Assembly: GCA_002205965.3 (NCBI GenBank)
Contig: NADL03000001.1
Location: 868,001 to 932,000, forward strand
DNA from: Kappaphycus alvarezii
Lineage: Eukaryota > Rhodophyta > Florideophyceae > Gigartinales > Solieriaceae
Direction: 5' to 3'
DNA: 64,000 bases
Below are positions 10,993 through 22,200 of the stretch, in pieces (the first letter of the stretch is position 1; each line of letters opens with the position of its first letter). The notes beneath the pieces are model-generated. The model did no database searches, had not been told where the DNA came from, and worked only from the letters and a program-made list of their open reading frames with translations. Position numbers and translations under genes: made by a program.

Positions 10993-12318
10993 CGTTGATA
11001 GACCGGCTTGCTGTTCTCCCTCTCTTAGGGTCTCTAGAGCTTGGTAGAAAGTGAATGGAGCGTGCTGGAACGCTCTTAAAGCTTGTTAATTAATGATTAA
11101 GGGGGCATGTCGTATGGCATCAGTCACCCCCTTTTTATGTTTCTAAAGTATTACACCGATGCCCCGTGTACGTTACCGTTTAATGGTCATCTCTCTAACG
11201 TTATTTTATGCAAGCTTTTCATTGGTGGAAACGGTTTTTTAATTGGCTGTTTGGAAGTAGCAAATATCAGCGAAACAGGGGGTGCCGTATGGCATCAGTC
11301 AGCAGTGTATGCTGTAGTCGCGACGCGAGTAGCGGCGCAGCGAAGGAAAGAGGAAGTAAAGCGAGAGTGTCGCGTTGGGTGGCGAGTTGCCGTTGTTGGT
11401 GTGATAGAGGCTGGTAAAGGGAGTTGCAAAGGAACACTGATGACCGCATTAGATCGCGCACAGCAGGGGATAGTCGGGAAGGAGGCGCGGTCAATGGGCA
11501 GCAAGACCCCCGAGGTGGTTGTTGAATCCTCTCCTCGTTATCATAGATCTTTTACTGGGCACTGCTTAAGTACCCTCGAAATCACCCGGTAAATAGTATC
11601 CGCCGGCGGCGCAACAGACAGTAAAATTCATAATAAATTTGGGGCACTGGGCGGCAACCCACCACACCCAGTGAAACCGGCCATCACAGTTGGGATGGTT
11701 GTCTCGTATTTCTCCCAGCGGCTGAGTGGGCGAGACTAGTTAAATACTACAGTGCAAAATAACATACACGTGTATCTAAAACGCTTAATATTCCAAATAA
11801 AACCCACCGTCCCGCATGGTGCGACCTTTTCGCTTGCGCGTATAACCACCGCCACAGGAATCATGCCGTGTGGCCATATTTGCTGAAATGGGACGTCTTA
11901 ATGGAGTGGCTAGTGCGGTTATTTCCCGCCGACGTTCCAATGTAAACCGCTGTAGTCTGCACAAATCTCAAGTCACGCAACATGCAACCCTCTATGAAAA
12001 CTGTTTAAACCGTCATTCTAATCTTTAATTTTCCCTCCTCATTCAACACTTATCACCAACACAAAGATCAACCCGTGACAGACAACACTTAGCGGTGCTT
12101 GTAACCCCTCCCAAGCTCCACTCTCGATGGGGCAACCGATCCTGTCCGATTGAAACAGAACTCCTGCTTGCTCAAATTCAGATGAAGCCCGCAGAACACC
12201 GGATATTAATTCCCTCCCCGTAGACCCAATCGAATCTATGGTTACACAACATTAGAAACCAACACACCTATCCCTCTCAGAATCTGATGAGCAAACTGAT
12301 AGACCAACAAAGGTACTT
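10993..12318. other. Intervening stretch; repeated 16-mer, no supported gene
   Basis: CGTATGGCATCAGTCA occurs at 11111-11126 and again at 11286-11301. The first copy sits in the loop of a hairpin with AAGGGGG/CCCCCTT arms. CACTGGG and CCCAGTG near 11646 and 11670 form another small stem. An ATG frame at 11107-11592 (161 codons) has no recognisable motif and spans both repeats, so I do not call it a gene. Confidence 0.45.
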
Positions 12319-13881
12319 ATGCCATCACAGGGGCCGGGTAGGCCGCCTAAATTTACGTATGCTAAGGACTTGATAAGTTTAAGAGAAGTGGATGCATATC
12401 AGGCACACATAGCTCCAAACGGAGCTAAGCTAAAACTGTTCGAGACTGCAGAGTCCAAGGCTAACGCTACTCTTAAGCTAAACAAAAAAGTAAACTGGAA
12501 GTCAATGCAAGATCGTTATGTACGATTATAGCGCAGATTTGATCGTAATGAGCGTTCGGAAAAACTGATGAGTGAGACTGGGGGGAATATGAAAAATGGA
12601 GTAGTTACTGGCCACATTGAAAGACGACAGGGAGGATCTTGCGGAGGAAAGGAAGTCTAAAAGTGGCATCATAATACAGAAAGACATAGCTAAGGAGCGA
12701 CTTGGGTCTTTTATGAGAGCTCGCGCTACTTTCAGACGGTCAACAGATGATGCCTGTTCTGCTTCTAATGACATAAATAGCCGCGAAGCAACCTCACTCA
12801 GTAGTACTGTAAAAGGTGTTGTAATGGCACTAAGGACACCGAACGCAATTGAAATCTGGTATATGTTCGCATTTTGCAATAATTGGCTCAAGCGATGAAC
12901 GAGGCGAATCGAAAACCGGGCGTTGATGGCAATAGGCGGATATACAGCGTTGTGAACTGGTGCTTTGAGTTATTTCATTTGAACAGACCTGAAAGTAGAG
13001 GATCATCACAGGTAGCAAATGAGTATCAATTGGGAAACAACAAGACATTTTGCCAGAACTCATCCCGTCAGTGTCTTCGAGCAGATTTAGCAATAGCTTG
13101 GGCGTGATAACCGGGTATATTGTAGCCAAAGATATGCTGCAATTGGGACTTGTGCCAGGGAAGAATCTGGGTGGAGCATTATCTCGGTTGCAAACAAACT
13201 TTGGTAGGTATGCATTGCGTGCAGTTGACACACCAGGGATTGATGTTGATGAATGGGTGTCCCGTCAATATGATTTTGTATATCTTGCGAGACTGACTGG
13301 CTTTGATTTGGATGGCGATGAGGTTGACCACGTGGTTGATTTGGATTGCGGACGGAAACGCATTGTTAATAGCTGCGACGACTTGCCGTACGTCTTTGTC
13401 CAGGTGCTTTGGAAGCTTGCGTCGAGTGTAGAGCGCGATCTGTCAGCATTAAAGAAATCAAGCGCTTTTAAGTAAATCCCAAGGCAAAAGGCAAAGTTCG
13501 CAACCGGAGAAGGAAGAAGAGTTTTGATGTGAAGGTCAAAAAGAAGGTCGGAGACAAGCAAAAGCCGAAACATTTGACCGATATGACTGAGGATATTTCG
13601 TTTGTTAGAGCTATAGAACGGGCGGCAAACCAAGGCATTGAAGTGGAAACGAAAAATGAGAGCTAGATCAGCACCGCTTGCAGTAGTACAAGAAAGAAAG
13701 AAGCTCTTTACGAGCGTACTGAAAAATAGAGGCTGCTGCAAACTTGGAACTTGAAAAAATGAAGCTTATGATGGACACAATGGCTAAACTGATCAATTTG
13801 GGAGGGAACAAAATTCTTCTAGCAGAGAAACAGTTGGGTCGCCCGCATCGAAGTAAATTTGGCTCAGATTTAATGTTTTAG
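12319..13881 (+). pseudogene. Trihelix/SANT-like DNA-binding gene, probable Harbinger accessory ORF, decayed
   Basis: The ATG at 12319 opens a basic GRPPKFTYAKDL segment, then NKKVNWKSMQDRYVRLQRRF. That matches the third-helix region of Myb/SANT (trihelix) domains, where WKSVQDRYKRL-like strings are typical. A charged coiled-coil-like stretch follows (LKDDREDLAEERKSK, KDIAKERLGSFMRARATF). Further on there is an unassigned segment (13050-13475), a Lys/Arg-rich tail (GKVRNRRRRKKSFDVKVKKK near 13500) and a final helix LELEKMKLMMDTMAKL near 13750. The pieces lie in several frames, so the gene is broken here. Harbinger elements carry exactly such a second ORF, and a Harbinger transposase faces it 0.7 kb downstream. 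That pairing is inference. A solitary host trihelix gene is the alternative. Confidence 0.55.
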
Positions 13882-14583
13882 CTGCTCAATTTAGAGTTCA
13901 ATGTTAGCTTTCATTATTAGATAGTGCTGGAGAATTTCTGTGGTGCATACAGAGTAAAAAAAGGAAAGTTTGAGTTTATTTTACTTCATCGAGCACCAGA
14001 CCTAAAATTGGGTGAAGTTAAACATTTGTATATTATCTTAAGAAAAGGATGATGTTGTAGGAACCTATCACAGATTGCTATATCATTCCTTTGTATTGGA
14101 AGAGTAACAGTAGTGCTTCCATCATTCCAACACTACTTTGGTTTGTCAAAAAGATTACACCATACGACATAACTTGGTTTTTTTTAAAGCTTATAGAGCC
14201 TCAGGGCCAATTCTAACGCACAAAAGTCCAGCAAAGTATGACTAGTGCGGCACAAAATGGTACATGAGGACCTGCAACACCCAAACAATGCTTAATACTC
14301 ATTTCTTCCGCACTTATTCTCCAAACTGGTGCAATTTTTGTCAGAGTGCAAGTAACACTAGTTTGGATGGTAAAAAACCGACTCACGTCACCAAGATACC
14401 AATTTCCTTCATAAAAGAAAGCGCAGTGAGCAAGAAAAACGAAGGGGGAGGGAGCTGAATAACACGCATTTTCCTAGGGAAATAAATTGTCGTCCAGTAG
14501 GTTTTTGCCTCTTTAAAAATCCATTCAGCTGTTATTCTTACTGCTGCCATGTCAGTGTTAAAAGAACTTTGGGCAGGAGACAA
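13882..14583. other. Spacer between convergent Harbinger-like genes
   Basis: AT-leaning sequence with no coding signal beyond short frames. It separates the SANT-like gene from the transposase fragment that reads toward it. Confidence 0.4.
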
Positions 14584-15012
14584 CTAGGAACCCTGAAACG
14601 GGACTTCCAAGTAGGATATCCAATTATACCCACAATCGCCGCATATACAGTACTCATTACTTCCTAAATGGAGAACCGTCTCCGAGTTCACATCAGGTCC
14701 AGATCTCGAGTAAAGATTCCAGTCATGTCTCCTGCCCTCCACAGGGCCATAAGCATGAATAAACAACCCATCTTGGGACGTGACTACATGAAACCGTAAA
14801 TCGTGTTTGTTTGTGAAAACACCGTTGTAAACCACATTTTGAAACGCACTGTCGTCGGGACGCGCGATCTGAAATATGGTACCTTCTGTGAAGCCAATGC
14901 AATTATCAATGCCCCCCGTCCTTTCTTTGATTGCGTGTACATATCTCGCTGCACTGACCTCTGTAGTACAGTAGCACCTTTGGAGTACAGTGCGGACTGT
15001 AAGACGTGTCAC
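14584..15012 (-). mobile_element. PIF/Harbinger DDE transposase fragment
   Basis: About 140 residues of the catalytic core of a DDE_Tnp_4 transposase. IDNCIGFTEGTIFQIARP occupies the first-Asp position, which reads Glu here. FTNKHDLRFHVVTSQDGL, YGPVEGRRHDWNLYS and a closing ICGDCGYNWISYLEVPFQG (second Asp, normally GDxAY) follow. The N-terminal DNA-binding part and the end with the catalytic Glu are absent, and the first codon is not ATG, so this is an internal fragment. It differs in sequence from the copy at 0-1 kb, being closer to the GPVEGRRHD subgroup. It faces the SANT-like gene at 12.3-13.9 kb, which suggests both come from one element. Confidence 0.75.
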
Positions 15013-15039
15013 CTATGGGGAGGCTGTAAGCCGGGGAGA

Positions 15040-16480
15040 GTGGAATGGACCGCCATGGCCCATGTGGGACACCAGGTGGACCATTAGGTAATTGATTAGA
15101 TATTTTAGAATAGATAGCTCCTATTGGTGGATCGAGGAGGTGGCGGTAGTGGGGCCACTTGTCCTTTAGGAGAAACGTACAGTAGTTGTAGTAGGGTAGC
15201 TCACCTTATAAGGAGGACGGTAGGAGTGGGAGTAGCAAAGTCGTAAAAGGAAAGCACCCTTTGGCCCCCAACTCTAGGTCTTCAAGCCGTCGACACCTCT
15301 AAAGTGACCCCTTTATCCCCCTTAAGGTTAATCGCCCGCCCAATAAACCTACCCCTTTACTAGTGCTTCCCTCGAAACCTCCTTTAGGCGAATATCCGTG
15401 CTCCTGCGGTGCTCGTCTGCGTTCTAGGTACCCTTTTGTTAGTGGCTACCGACGCACCCTGTTGGTCTTATACCAGAACCTCTGTGAATTTAGCATTGAT
15501 TGGGCTCATAATTAGCGTTTTCCACTCATCCACAAATGCATCTGCTGTTTCTCAGAATATTTCTGATAACTGGGGCGAATTTTTACTAAACATGAGCTCT
15601 AGGTCTTTCTAACGTTAAGGATTGGAAATTCGTTTAAGTAAAACACATGTTTCAAGTAGTTGTGTAGTTGAGTACATGTTTCTCTGCGTTGTGTAAGCGT
15701 CGCTTCCGGATGTTTTGATTCCGAAAATTTCGAGGATGCCACTTTTAGGAACCTAAGTGAATTAAGCACTGCTCATCACCTATGTTTGCGAAGACTGGTT
15801 CAAATGTGATAGTGGAAATTGACAAATTGCGTTTTCAAGTACACGAGATGATTTCGTCTAAGGTCTTTGTACTTGCTACGTGCTGTGAGAACGAATGATA
15901 GCTGTACGCCAGTGGTGGCTCGCCTGTTAACAGCGTAGTGTAGCGCTATTTTCCAAAATTGGAGCCGCCGTTACTTTTCCGCTCTGGTCTCACGGATGAG
16001 AGCTCTTTTCCGAACATGGGACATCTCTCTTCGCGTTGTCGCTATCTCTGGCGGTAAAGCCTCTTGAGTCTTACAAGGGGATGTAATATTCACGTGACGA
16101 ATCACCTTAATCAACCATCAGCAATTGAGATGGTTTCTCACGTGACTGATGCTTTGATCAAAGCATTACAGTAAACTTACAGAGAAAATGCAGAAGTTTT
16201 GCTGAATTCTGTTGTATCGTAAATTCTATATTCTCTCTGTCGCCAGTGTATACCCGCTATTTACTATAGTACAGTACACATCGTGCCAACCGACGTGCGC
16301 TACATTAAAGACGCTGCGTACGAGTAAATACTACAGTGTGCCTAATAAATATAGAAACTTAGGCTTTTAAAGCATAATCCCCGTTCAGGCAAAGATAAAT
16401 GCACGCATACACTACAAATGTACTCTAACGGACTCTAAAACAGTATAGGACAGCGGCTGACTTGAAAACTAGATCGACTT
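15040..16480. other. Non-coding stretch with a palindrome cluster at 16090-16166
   Basis: No gene is supported. At 16090-16097 and 16138-16145 the palindrome TCACGTGA occurs twice. Between the two lies a stem of AACCATC (16113-16119) and GATGGTT (16129-16135). Just after them is a perfect 18-bp palindrome, ATGCTTTGATCAAAGCAT (16149-16166). The spacing looks like a regulatory or transposon-end region. A near-repeat TGCCTA...ATAGAAACT occurs at 16339 and 16509. Confidence 0.5.
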
Positions 16481-16814
16481 AGTAAAAAAGGAAAAGTTAC
16501 TGAAAGGGTGCCTACAAAAATAGAAACTGTAAAAATGGTAAAGAACCAGCTATAAATTATACTTTAACATGATCTAGTAGTCTTTTTTGGCTTCAATAGC
16601 CTTAAGAATCTCACACACAACTCCTACGCATTGACACGACCAATTTCAGACGCACCCTTTCGTCAATTATGGTCCATTCAGCCTCAATAGCCACTTTCAG
16701 GGTAGCAACGGAATCATATTTTCTTCCCGGTACTGTAAATAGCACTTGATAAGATTCCTCATGTGTTCTGGATATTTTTTTAGTCAGGTAAGTAGGCGGG
16801 ACAATCCATTGCAG

Positions 16815-17518
16815 TTATATTTTTGTTAGCAACCCATACACTAGTATGCTAAGAAACATGGATTGGGGAATTGTCCTGTTGAAACACCCAGTCAGATCCG
16901 TGTTTGATAGCTCCAAAAACCAGCATATTTTTCTGCAATGTCTGACAGTAGCTCTCAGACGCCTGCCTTCCATTAAGATATACGACAGGATACTTGTCAA
17001 AATATGAAAACATGCCCAAATTATAACAGAACTGCCACTATTCTGGCACCGGCCCAATAATTTCCGTTCTTTACGAAACCAAGCCAGTAATACTTCAACC
17101 TATCTGGTTTGTCCAAAAAAAATTTCATCAGAAAGTATGATTTTTCGAAGCATCGAGGTCTTTTCCAACCATTTCCGTTGTCCAATCAATCCTTGCTTTT
17201 GTTGGACGCCGTAAGGCAAGAACTCTTCTTGAACTTCTTGTACATTAAAGTGCTGGTTGCGTGCAATATCTGCTGCACTCTCTTTTTCCCTATTGGTAAA
17301 CCGAGAAATGCACACAACTGTCCGCCAGATTTTTCCTCCTTGTGTGCCTCGCTGAGCAAGTTCTTCCTGTAATTTCGGGACATCTTTGGGAGGCGGCCGC
17401 TGCGTTTTGCTTTGTTATACTTCAAAGGGGCCTGAATGAACGTCCACACAACCTTATTCGAGTGGTTGATATTAGTTGCAATTGAATTGATGCCCTGTCC
17501 AGCGCATTTGAGCCTCAT
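16815..17518 (-). mobile_element. Tc1/mariner transposase, decayed copy
   Basis: The coding strand reads from 17518 to 16815 through at least three frames. The first piece has SGRLPKMSRNYRKNLLSEA and then a linker-like LCAFLGLPIGKKRVQQILHA, the second helix-turn-helix of Tc1-type transposases. The next holds KIILSDEIFFGQT, the SDE motif of the first catalytic Asp. The last reads GSSVIIWACF, the conserved strand after it. The final catalytic part is poorly preserved. First and second Tc1 domains are therefore visible, but the gene is broken and inactive. It is distinct from the copies at 10.6 and 40.5 kb. Convincing terminal inverted repeats were not found. Confidence 0.75.
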
Positions 17519-18034
17519 GATTTCCCCCTTACTTCTTCTGTTAACAACCTCCAGTGTGTTATTTTTTTGCGTTTGTTCTGCTTTGGTGCGGGTTGACGCG
17601 TAGCTAAAGAGGTTTTCTTTTGTATATTAGTAGATAAAGGGCACGCATTTTGTTTAGCAAAACGTTTAGGTCGATAATTTTACAACGGCTTTATAGTTTA
17701 TTTATCACCCGTATGAAAAGTAAAATGTTACTGTTGAACCGAATGTAAAGTACTATAGTATGGTGCAAACTACCCTATTCTAACGCTATTCTTAATCTAT
17801 GGAGTACATGCGCCTTTGTAAACTTCCTTCTTTCTTTTTTATAGTATAATCCAATGTGCTCTGGTCGGAAGTTTTGAGTAACTTCGAAATCGCATAGGTT
17901 TCTATATTTACTACGCGCACGTAATGAATCGGGCTCAAAGCGCGAACGTGCCGAATTAACCAAAAAGCGGATTTGCACTCGGAACTGACATCCTTGTGAC
18001 GCAACATGACGACGGGCCCCCCACCATATCCGGC
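17519..18034. other. Upstream region of acylphosphatase, no gene seen
   Basis: AT-rich to about 17850, then mixed. It probably includes the promoter of the acylphosphatase gene, but no TATA box or other clear element could be assigned. Confidence 0.35.
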
Positions 18035-18424
18035 ATGCCGGATCTCTACTCTGTCAAGCTCAACATAAAGGGCAGAGTCCAAGGCGTCTTCTACCGGTAA
18101 GCTAGTCCCGTGTCGACGCGGCGTACCCCATAGCTATATTTTGTACGGTCACGCGCTTACCGAACATCCTTCAAACTTGCATGCCACCTACAGCGCTTCT
18201 GCCACCAAGGAGGCGCAGCGTCTCGGCGTTGTGGGGTATGCGATGAACCTGCATGACGGTAGCGTCGAGGTGCTTGCACAGGGTTCATGGCAACAAGTGC
18301 AGGACATGATGGCATGGTGTGCACAAGGCCCTCCCATGGCTTTGTGGAGGCGGTTGACAAGGTTTGTCCGTTGGACAAGGTGGATGCTTTGGAGCATGAT
18401 GCGTTCCGTGTGAAGAGGGAGTGA
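18035..18424 (+). CDS. Acylphosphatase, two exons, one apparent -1 indel
   Basis: Acylphosphatase hydrolyses carboxyl-phosphate bonds of small acyl phosphates in the cytosol. Exon 1 (ATG 18035 to 18096) encodes MPDLYSVKLNIKGRVQGVFYR with the signature GRVQGVFYR and its phosphate-binding Arg. A 97-bp intron follows (GTAAGC at 18097 to CAG at 18193). Exon 2 restores that Arg and continues ASATKEAQRLGVVGYAMNLH, with the catalytic Asn, then DGSVEVLAQGSW and AWCAQGP. At the C-rich run at 18329-18331 the frame shifts by one base. The other frame carries the expected SHGFVEAVDKV and ends EHDAFRVKRE with TGA at 18422-18424. One missing C would give the family consensus GPSHG, so a homopolymer assembly error is likelier than a pseudogene. 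Expected length is about 95 residues, usual for the family. Confidence 0.88.
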
Positions 18425-19202
18425 GGTAAGTGTTGTCGCACTTTTGTTTTATGGTGGTGCGTTGGGTTGTGATAAGTGTGGGTGTGTGGCGTCTATGGAG
18501 GTTCGCTGCGGATGTCAATTTCGATAACACTTGTATTTTTTGAACAATCCGAATCGTACCGGCTTGCCCTTGCTTGGGTTTCAAAGTCGTTGCCGATGTG
18601 TTTAACGTGCTGAAGCGACGGAATATCCACCAACCACATGTGCCCGTTTGTGACATTCATCCATCACACCGAGACTAACCAGTGTTGCGCATGATTCCTG
18701 TCAGCAATTTTGGTCTGTGACAGATTTCCCTTTAGCACGCGGGACTTTCAAGCGCCCTAATTCGGATCGCGACTGATTGTTCGCAGTAGGCATTCGCATT
18801 TGACCTGTCTCCTCCTTTGCCGTCCCTCCATTCTTTGTACACTTTGATTCTCAATGCCTTGAGTACGACGTGGAACTTTGTGCCAATTCCTGGTTGTCAC
18901 CAATGCCTTTCCATCTGCACCTCCTCCTTTCCCTCTTGCCCGTACAATGCCTTCGATGCCACCGATGCCCTCCTCCGCAACCAAGAACAGTCTACCCTAC
19001 CTCTACCCCTACTACTCCTCTTCCTACGGTCTGTAATGCACTGCACAGTCCGCTAAGGCCGTGGACATCTTGGACCGCATTCCTGGGAATTGCATGCACA
19101 ATCCGCCATATTACTCATAAGGCTCTTCCGAACTGCAGCAAACGCAAGGAACGCTGAAGCAGTTCACACTGCCTTCCCCGGAACATTCTTCCCTCTGCAG
19201 TC
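18425..19202. other. Spacer between acylphosphatase and LINE
   Basis: No coding motif recognised. GTGT-rich just after the acylphosphatase stop, then T/C-rich sequence near 18810-19030. Opposite-strand frames of 70-120 codons have no family motif. The 5' part of the LINE may begin near the end of this stretch. Confidence 0.4.
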
Positions 19203-22200
19203 TTGCGACGTTTAATGCGTGGGGAAGCCATATGGCGGTCTCAGACAAGGCAATGCCAAGGACTCCGAGACGTATCCGTCGCGCCAGTGCAGGCGAATGG
19301 AGCGAATTTTGGCGAGAAGCCATTCAAGCACACCAGAACAGAAAGGCGAATTGTCCGACTTCGCCCGCAGCACACCGAGACAGACAAAAGGCGCGATCCA
19401 AAGTTTGCCGGGCAGCCCACCTAGCCGCGGATGCGCAATACGGGCGTGCGATGCGCACCCTACATCAGTTGCGCAACGTGGACGTGCGTGACCCACAAGT
19501 TTTAGAAAGTCTACGTAAGTGGCACCCAGCACCGCACTCTCCTGTCACAGTCATCGAAACGAGACCTCCCGCTCCCGATGGAAATTACTGAGAGGCGGTT
19601 CTACTCGCCGTCCGACGCCTGAACCCGAACCCCGCTCCGGGTCCGGACAGAATGCCCCCTCGGCTTTTCGTTTGCTGGCCAACACAGCGTGAGTCCTGAA
19701 GAAGGTGTGACGGACAGCTCGGCGCTAACTGCGGTTGTGACGAGACTGGCCCAGGAGGACCTCTTACAAAGATTTTTATCATTGTAATATGTATGTGCAA
19801 CACTATGAACACTATGAAGTCGCTACAAAACTAATGAATAGGGTGACTACTTCTGCGTGTCGCGGGCAAGATAGGTATTACTGACGCCGCACTTGTGGAT
19901 CAAATAGCGTAGCTTAGTTTCTGGTATGAGCGGGTCTTCATCCCCCCGTAGAACATCCGCTGCGCGATGCGACAGCTGCCGCGTATTTCTCTATGACCTT
20001 TGATGACTTCTCAGAAGGTGATTCTAACGAGTCAAAAGCCAGCGGCACAAAATCACATCCTACCTTGATCTTCCAGGCATGAGGTCGCAAGGAATGGCAG
20101 CCACTTTCGTGGCTAGGTCGCTCTTCTTTCGCTTGTCTGCTGCGTTGGCAACGGCTCGCGCTTTTCGTGCTCCCAATGACATATAGCACTATATCCTGGA
20201 ATGGCGAGGATACGGTGATGTCGTAGCCACTGGAGAGGGGCGGGGTGTTCAATGCGTCGGATCGCGGGTGCGCCAGAATATCGCGGGTCGCGCATTCAGT
20301 CCGGGGAGTAGGTATTAACCTCATATTGAACGCCAACTCCTGCTGCTTTAAACAGCTCTCTCCCAATTACTCTCACAACTGCTGTGTGCCGGTTGGCCAC
20401 CCGAGACCTTTGTTGCAAAGGTCTGCTGCATGGTCCCAAAGAGATCCATGGGCCTATGGCACTCAGCGCACTGCAGCGGTGCGGTATCGTCAAACACGCG
20501 AATTCCTAGGTGACGGCGTAGCATCACTGTCCACATCTCGTTGGACGTTCGGTTGACTACGCGGGGTGTGCAGTGAGGAAGGCCCCTGCCTGCGTTTCCA
20601 AGTATGCATGACGTCGAATTCTTTGCCGAATATCTGCTTCTGAATGCGATATGGGTTTGGCAAGCCCGTAGGAGGACCTCTCAGACGAGACAATCCCTCT
20701 GATCTCTTCTGCGACACTGCTGCCAATCCAACCTCGGCACATAAGATCCGTTCTATTGCTATTGGGACGGCCTTACGGCGACTCGTAAGGAAGGTGCTTC
20801 TACCACAAGCAATCGAAGACACGAGGGAGTAGCTTTACTCCTGCAAGTGCCAATGGAGTGCCCTGCGGACTGGATTCCATTCTGCACGAGGCACGGAGAC
20901 TGGTCGAGCGCCAACAAGACGAGGAAGAGTACGCACTGGAATCCGTGGATGCACCAAACGCATTCAATCGGTTCTCGAGACAGCATGATAAACTTGCCGC
21001 CGACCAAGGTACCGTCGCTACATCGTTTTCTGAACATGGTGTACGCTCGCAAAACCGTCACTCATGCTGCCTACAGCATCCACACAAAACATGCAGCCAA
21101 GAAGGGATGCAACAAGGGGATTATGCAAGCATGCTGCTGTTTTCCGTAGTAGTGCATCCATTAGCAACGGAAATTGCCGAGCGAACACAGCTCGGTCTAA
21201 TAGATGGTATGCGGACGACTGCACCCTCATAGGCACTCAGACAGAGCTCGAAAGGCAGTCGACATCCTCAGCTCCAGAGGACCTGATCACGACTTTATCT
21301 GAATGATGCGAAACTCGTCTATTCTGGCCGCGCCAACCCGGCAACTGGACATCGCCACTACTACACCGCTTCCCAATTGAAAACTTTTCCACCCGAAGGC
21401 ATCGTATCGACCTTGGGGCCCCAATTGGGTCATCCCAGTTTATGAGGACTTTCTCAATGAGAATATTAGGGGATGCAAGCACACTTTGTCGCTGATCGAC
21501 GGTATCGGAGACGCCCGCATTCGGTTCCACCTTCACCGGGTATGTGCCTCGGCTTGTAAGCTTCAACACGTGGTGAAGCTGACTCCGCCGAGGGTGACCA
21601 CTGCCATTGCACTGAGATTTGACGAGAGCAATTGGAATTCTACATACGCCCCAGCAACGTGCCGATGACTGTTTGCAATTCGATAGCAGGTATCCCTACC
21701 TCTCCGCTACGGCGGCCATGGCTTCACACCTGTGGCGACCCTCAATTTCGCAGCATATGCTGCGAGCATTGATGCTGAGCAGCTGCGAAGCCCTGATGAG
21801 ACTGGTGCGACTGAACACCGTGCGCAAAGATACGCTGAGGCGGATAGAAACCTCCGTGACTTTGTCCGACAGCTCCCTATGTCCCTCGGTAACGAACATG
21901 ACGGTCTTCCGGAAACACTGACAGCAGCCAGCCTTGCTGCCAAACCCGATAATACACACAGATTCGATATCGATCCTGGTGTGAGTCGGCGCAAAGTCCT
22001 GGAATGGCGACGAATGGACGAGGTTGCCAAACCCCGCATCGTATTCAGAAATAGATATTCGGCGAAGAATCGCCGCCACGCATATCTGGAAAAGCAAGCA
22101 GGAAGCCTTCCCCGCCGCACACCCTCAGTGGTCAACCGAACGTCCAACGAGGTGTGGTCAGTGATGCTACGGCGTCACCTGGGAGTTCGCGTGTTTGACG

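Noticed and set aside
11107-11592. 161-codon plus-strand frame as a gene
   Set aside because: Spans the repeated 16-mer and has no domain; a minus-strand frame of similar quality overlaps it.
20113-20832. Plus-strand frames inside the inverted LINE fragment
   Set aside because: Antisense shadows of the minus-strand LINE coding sequence.
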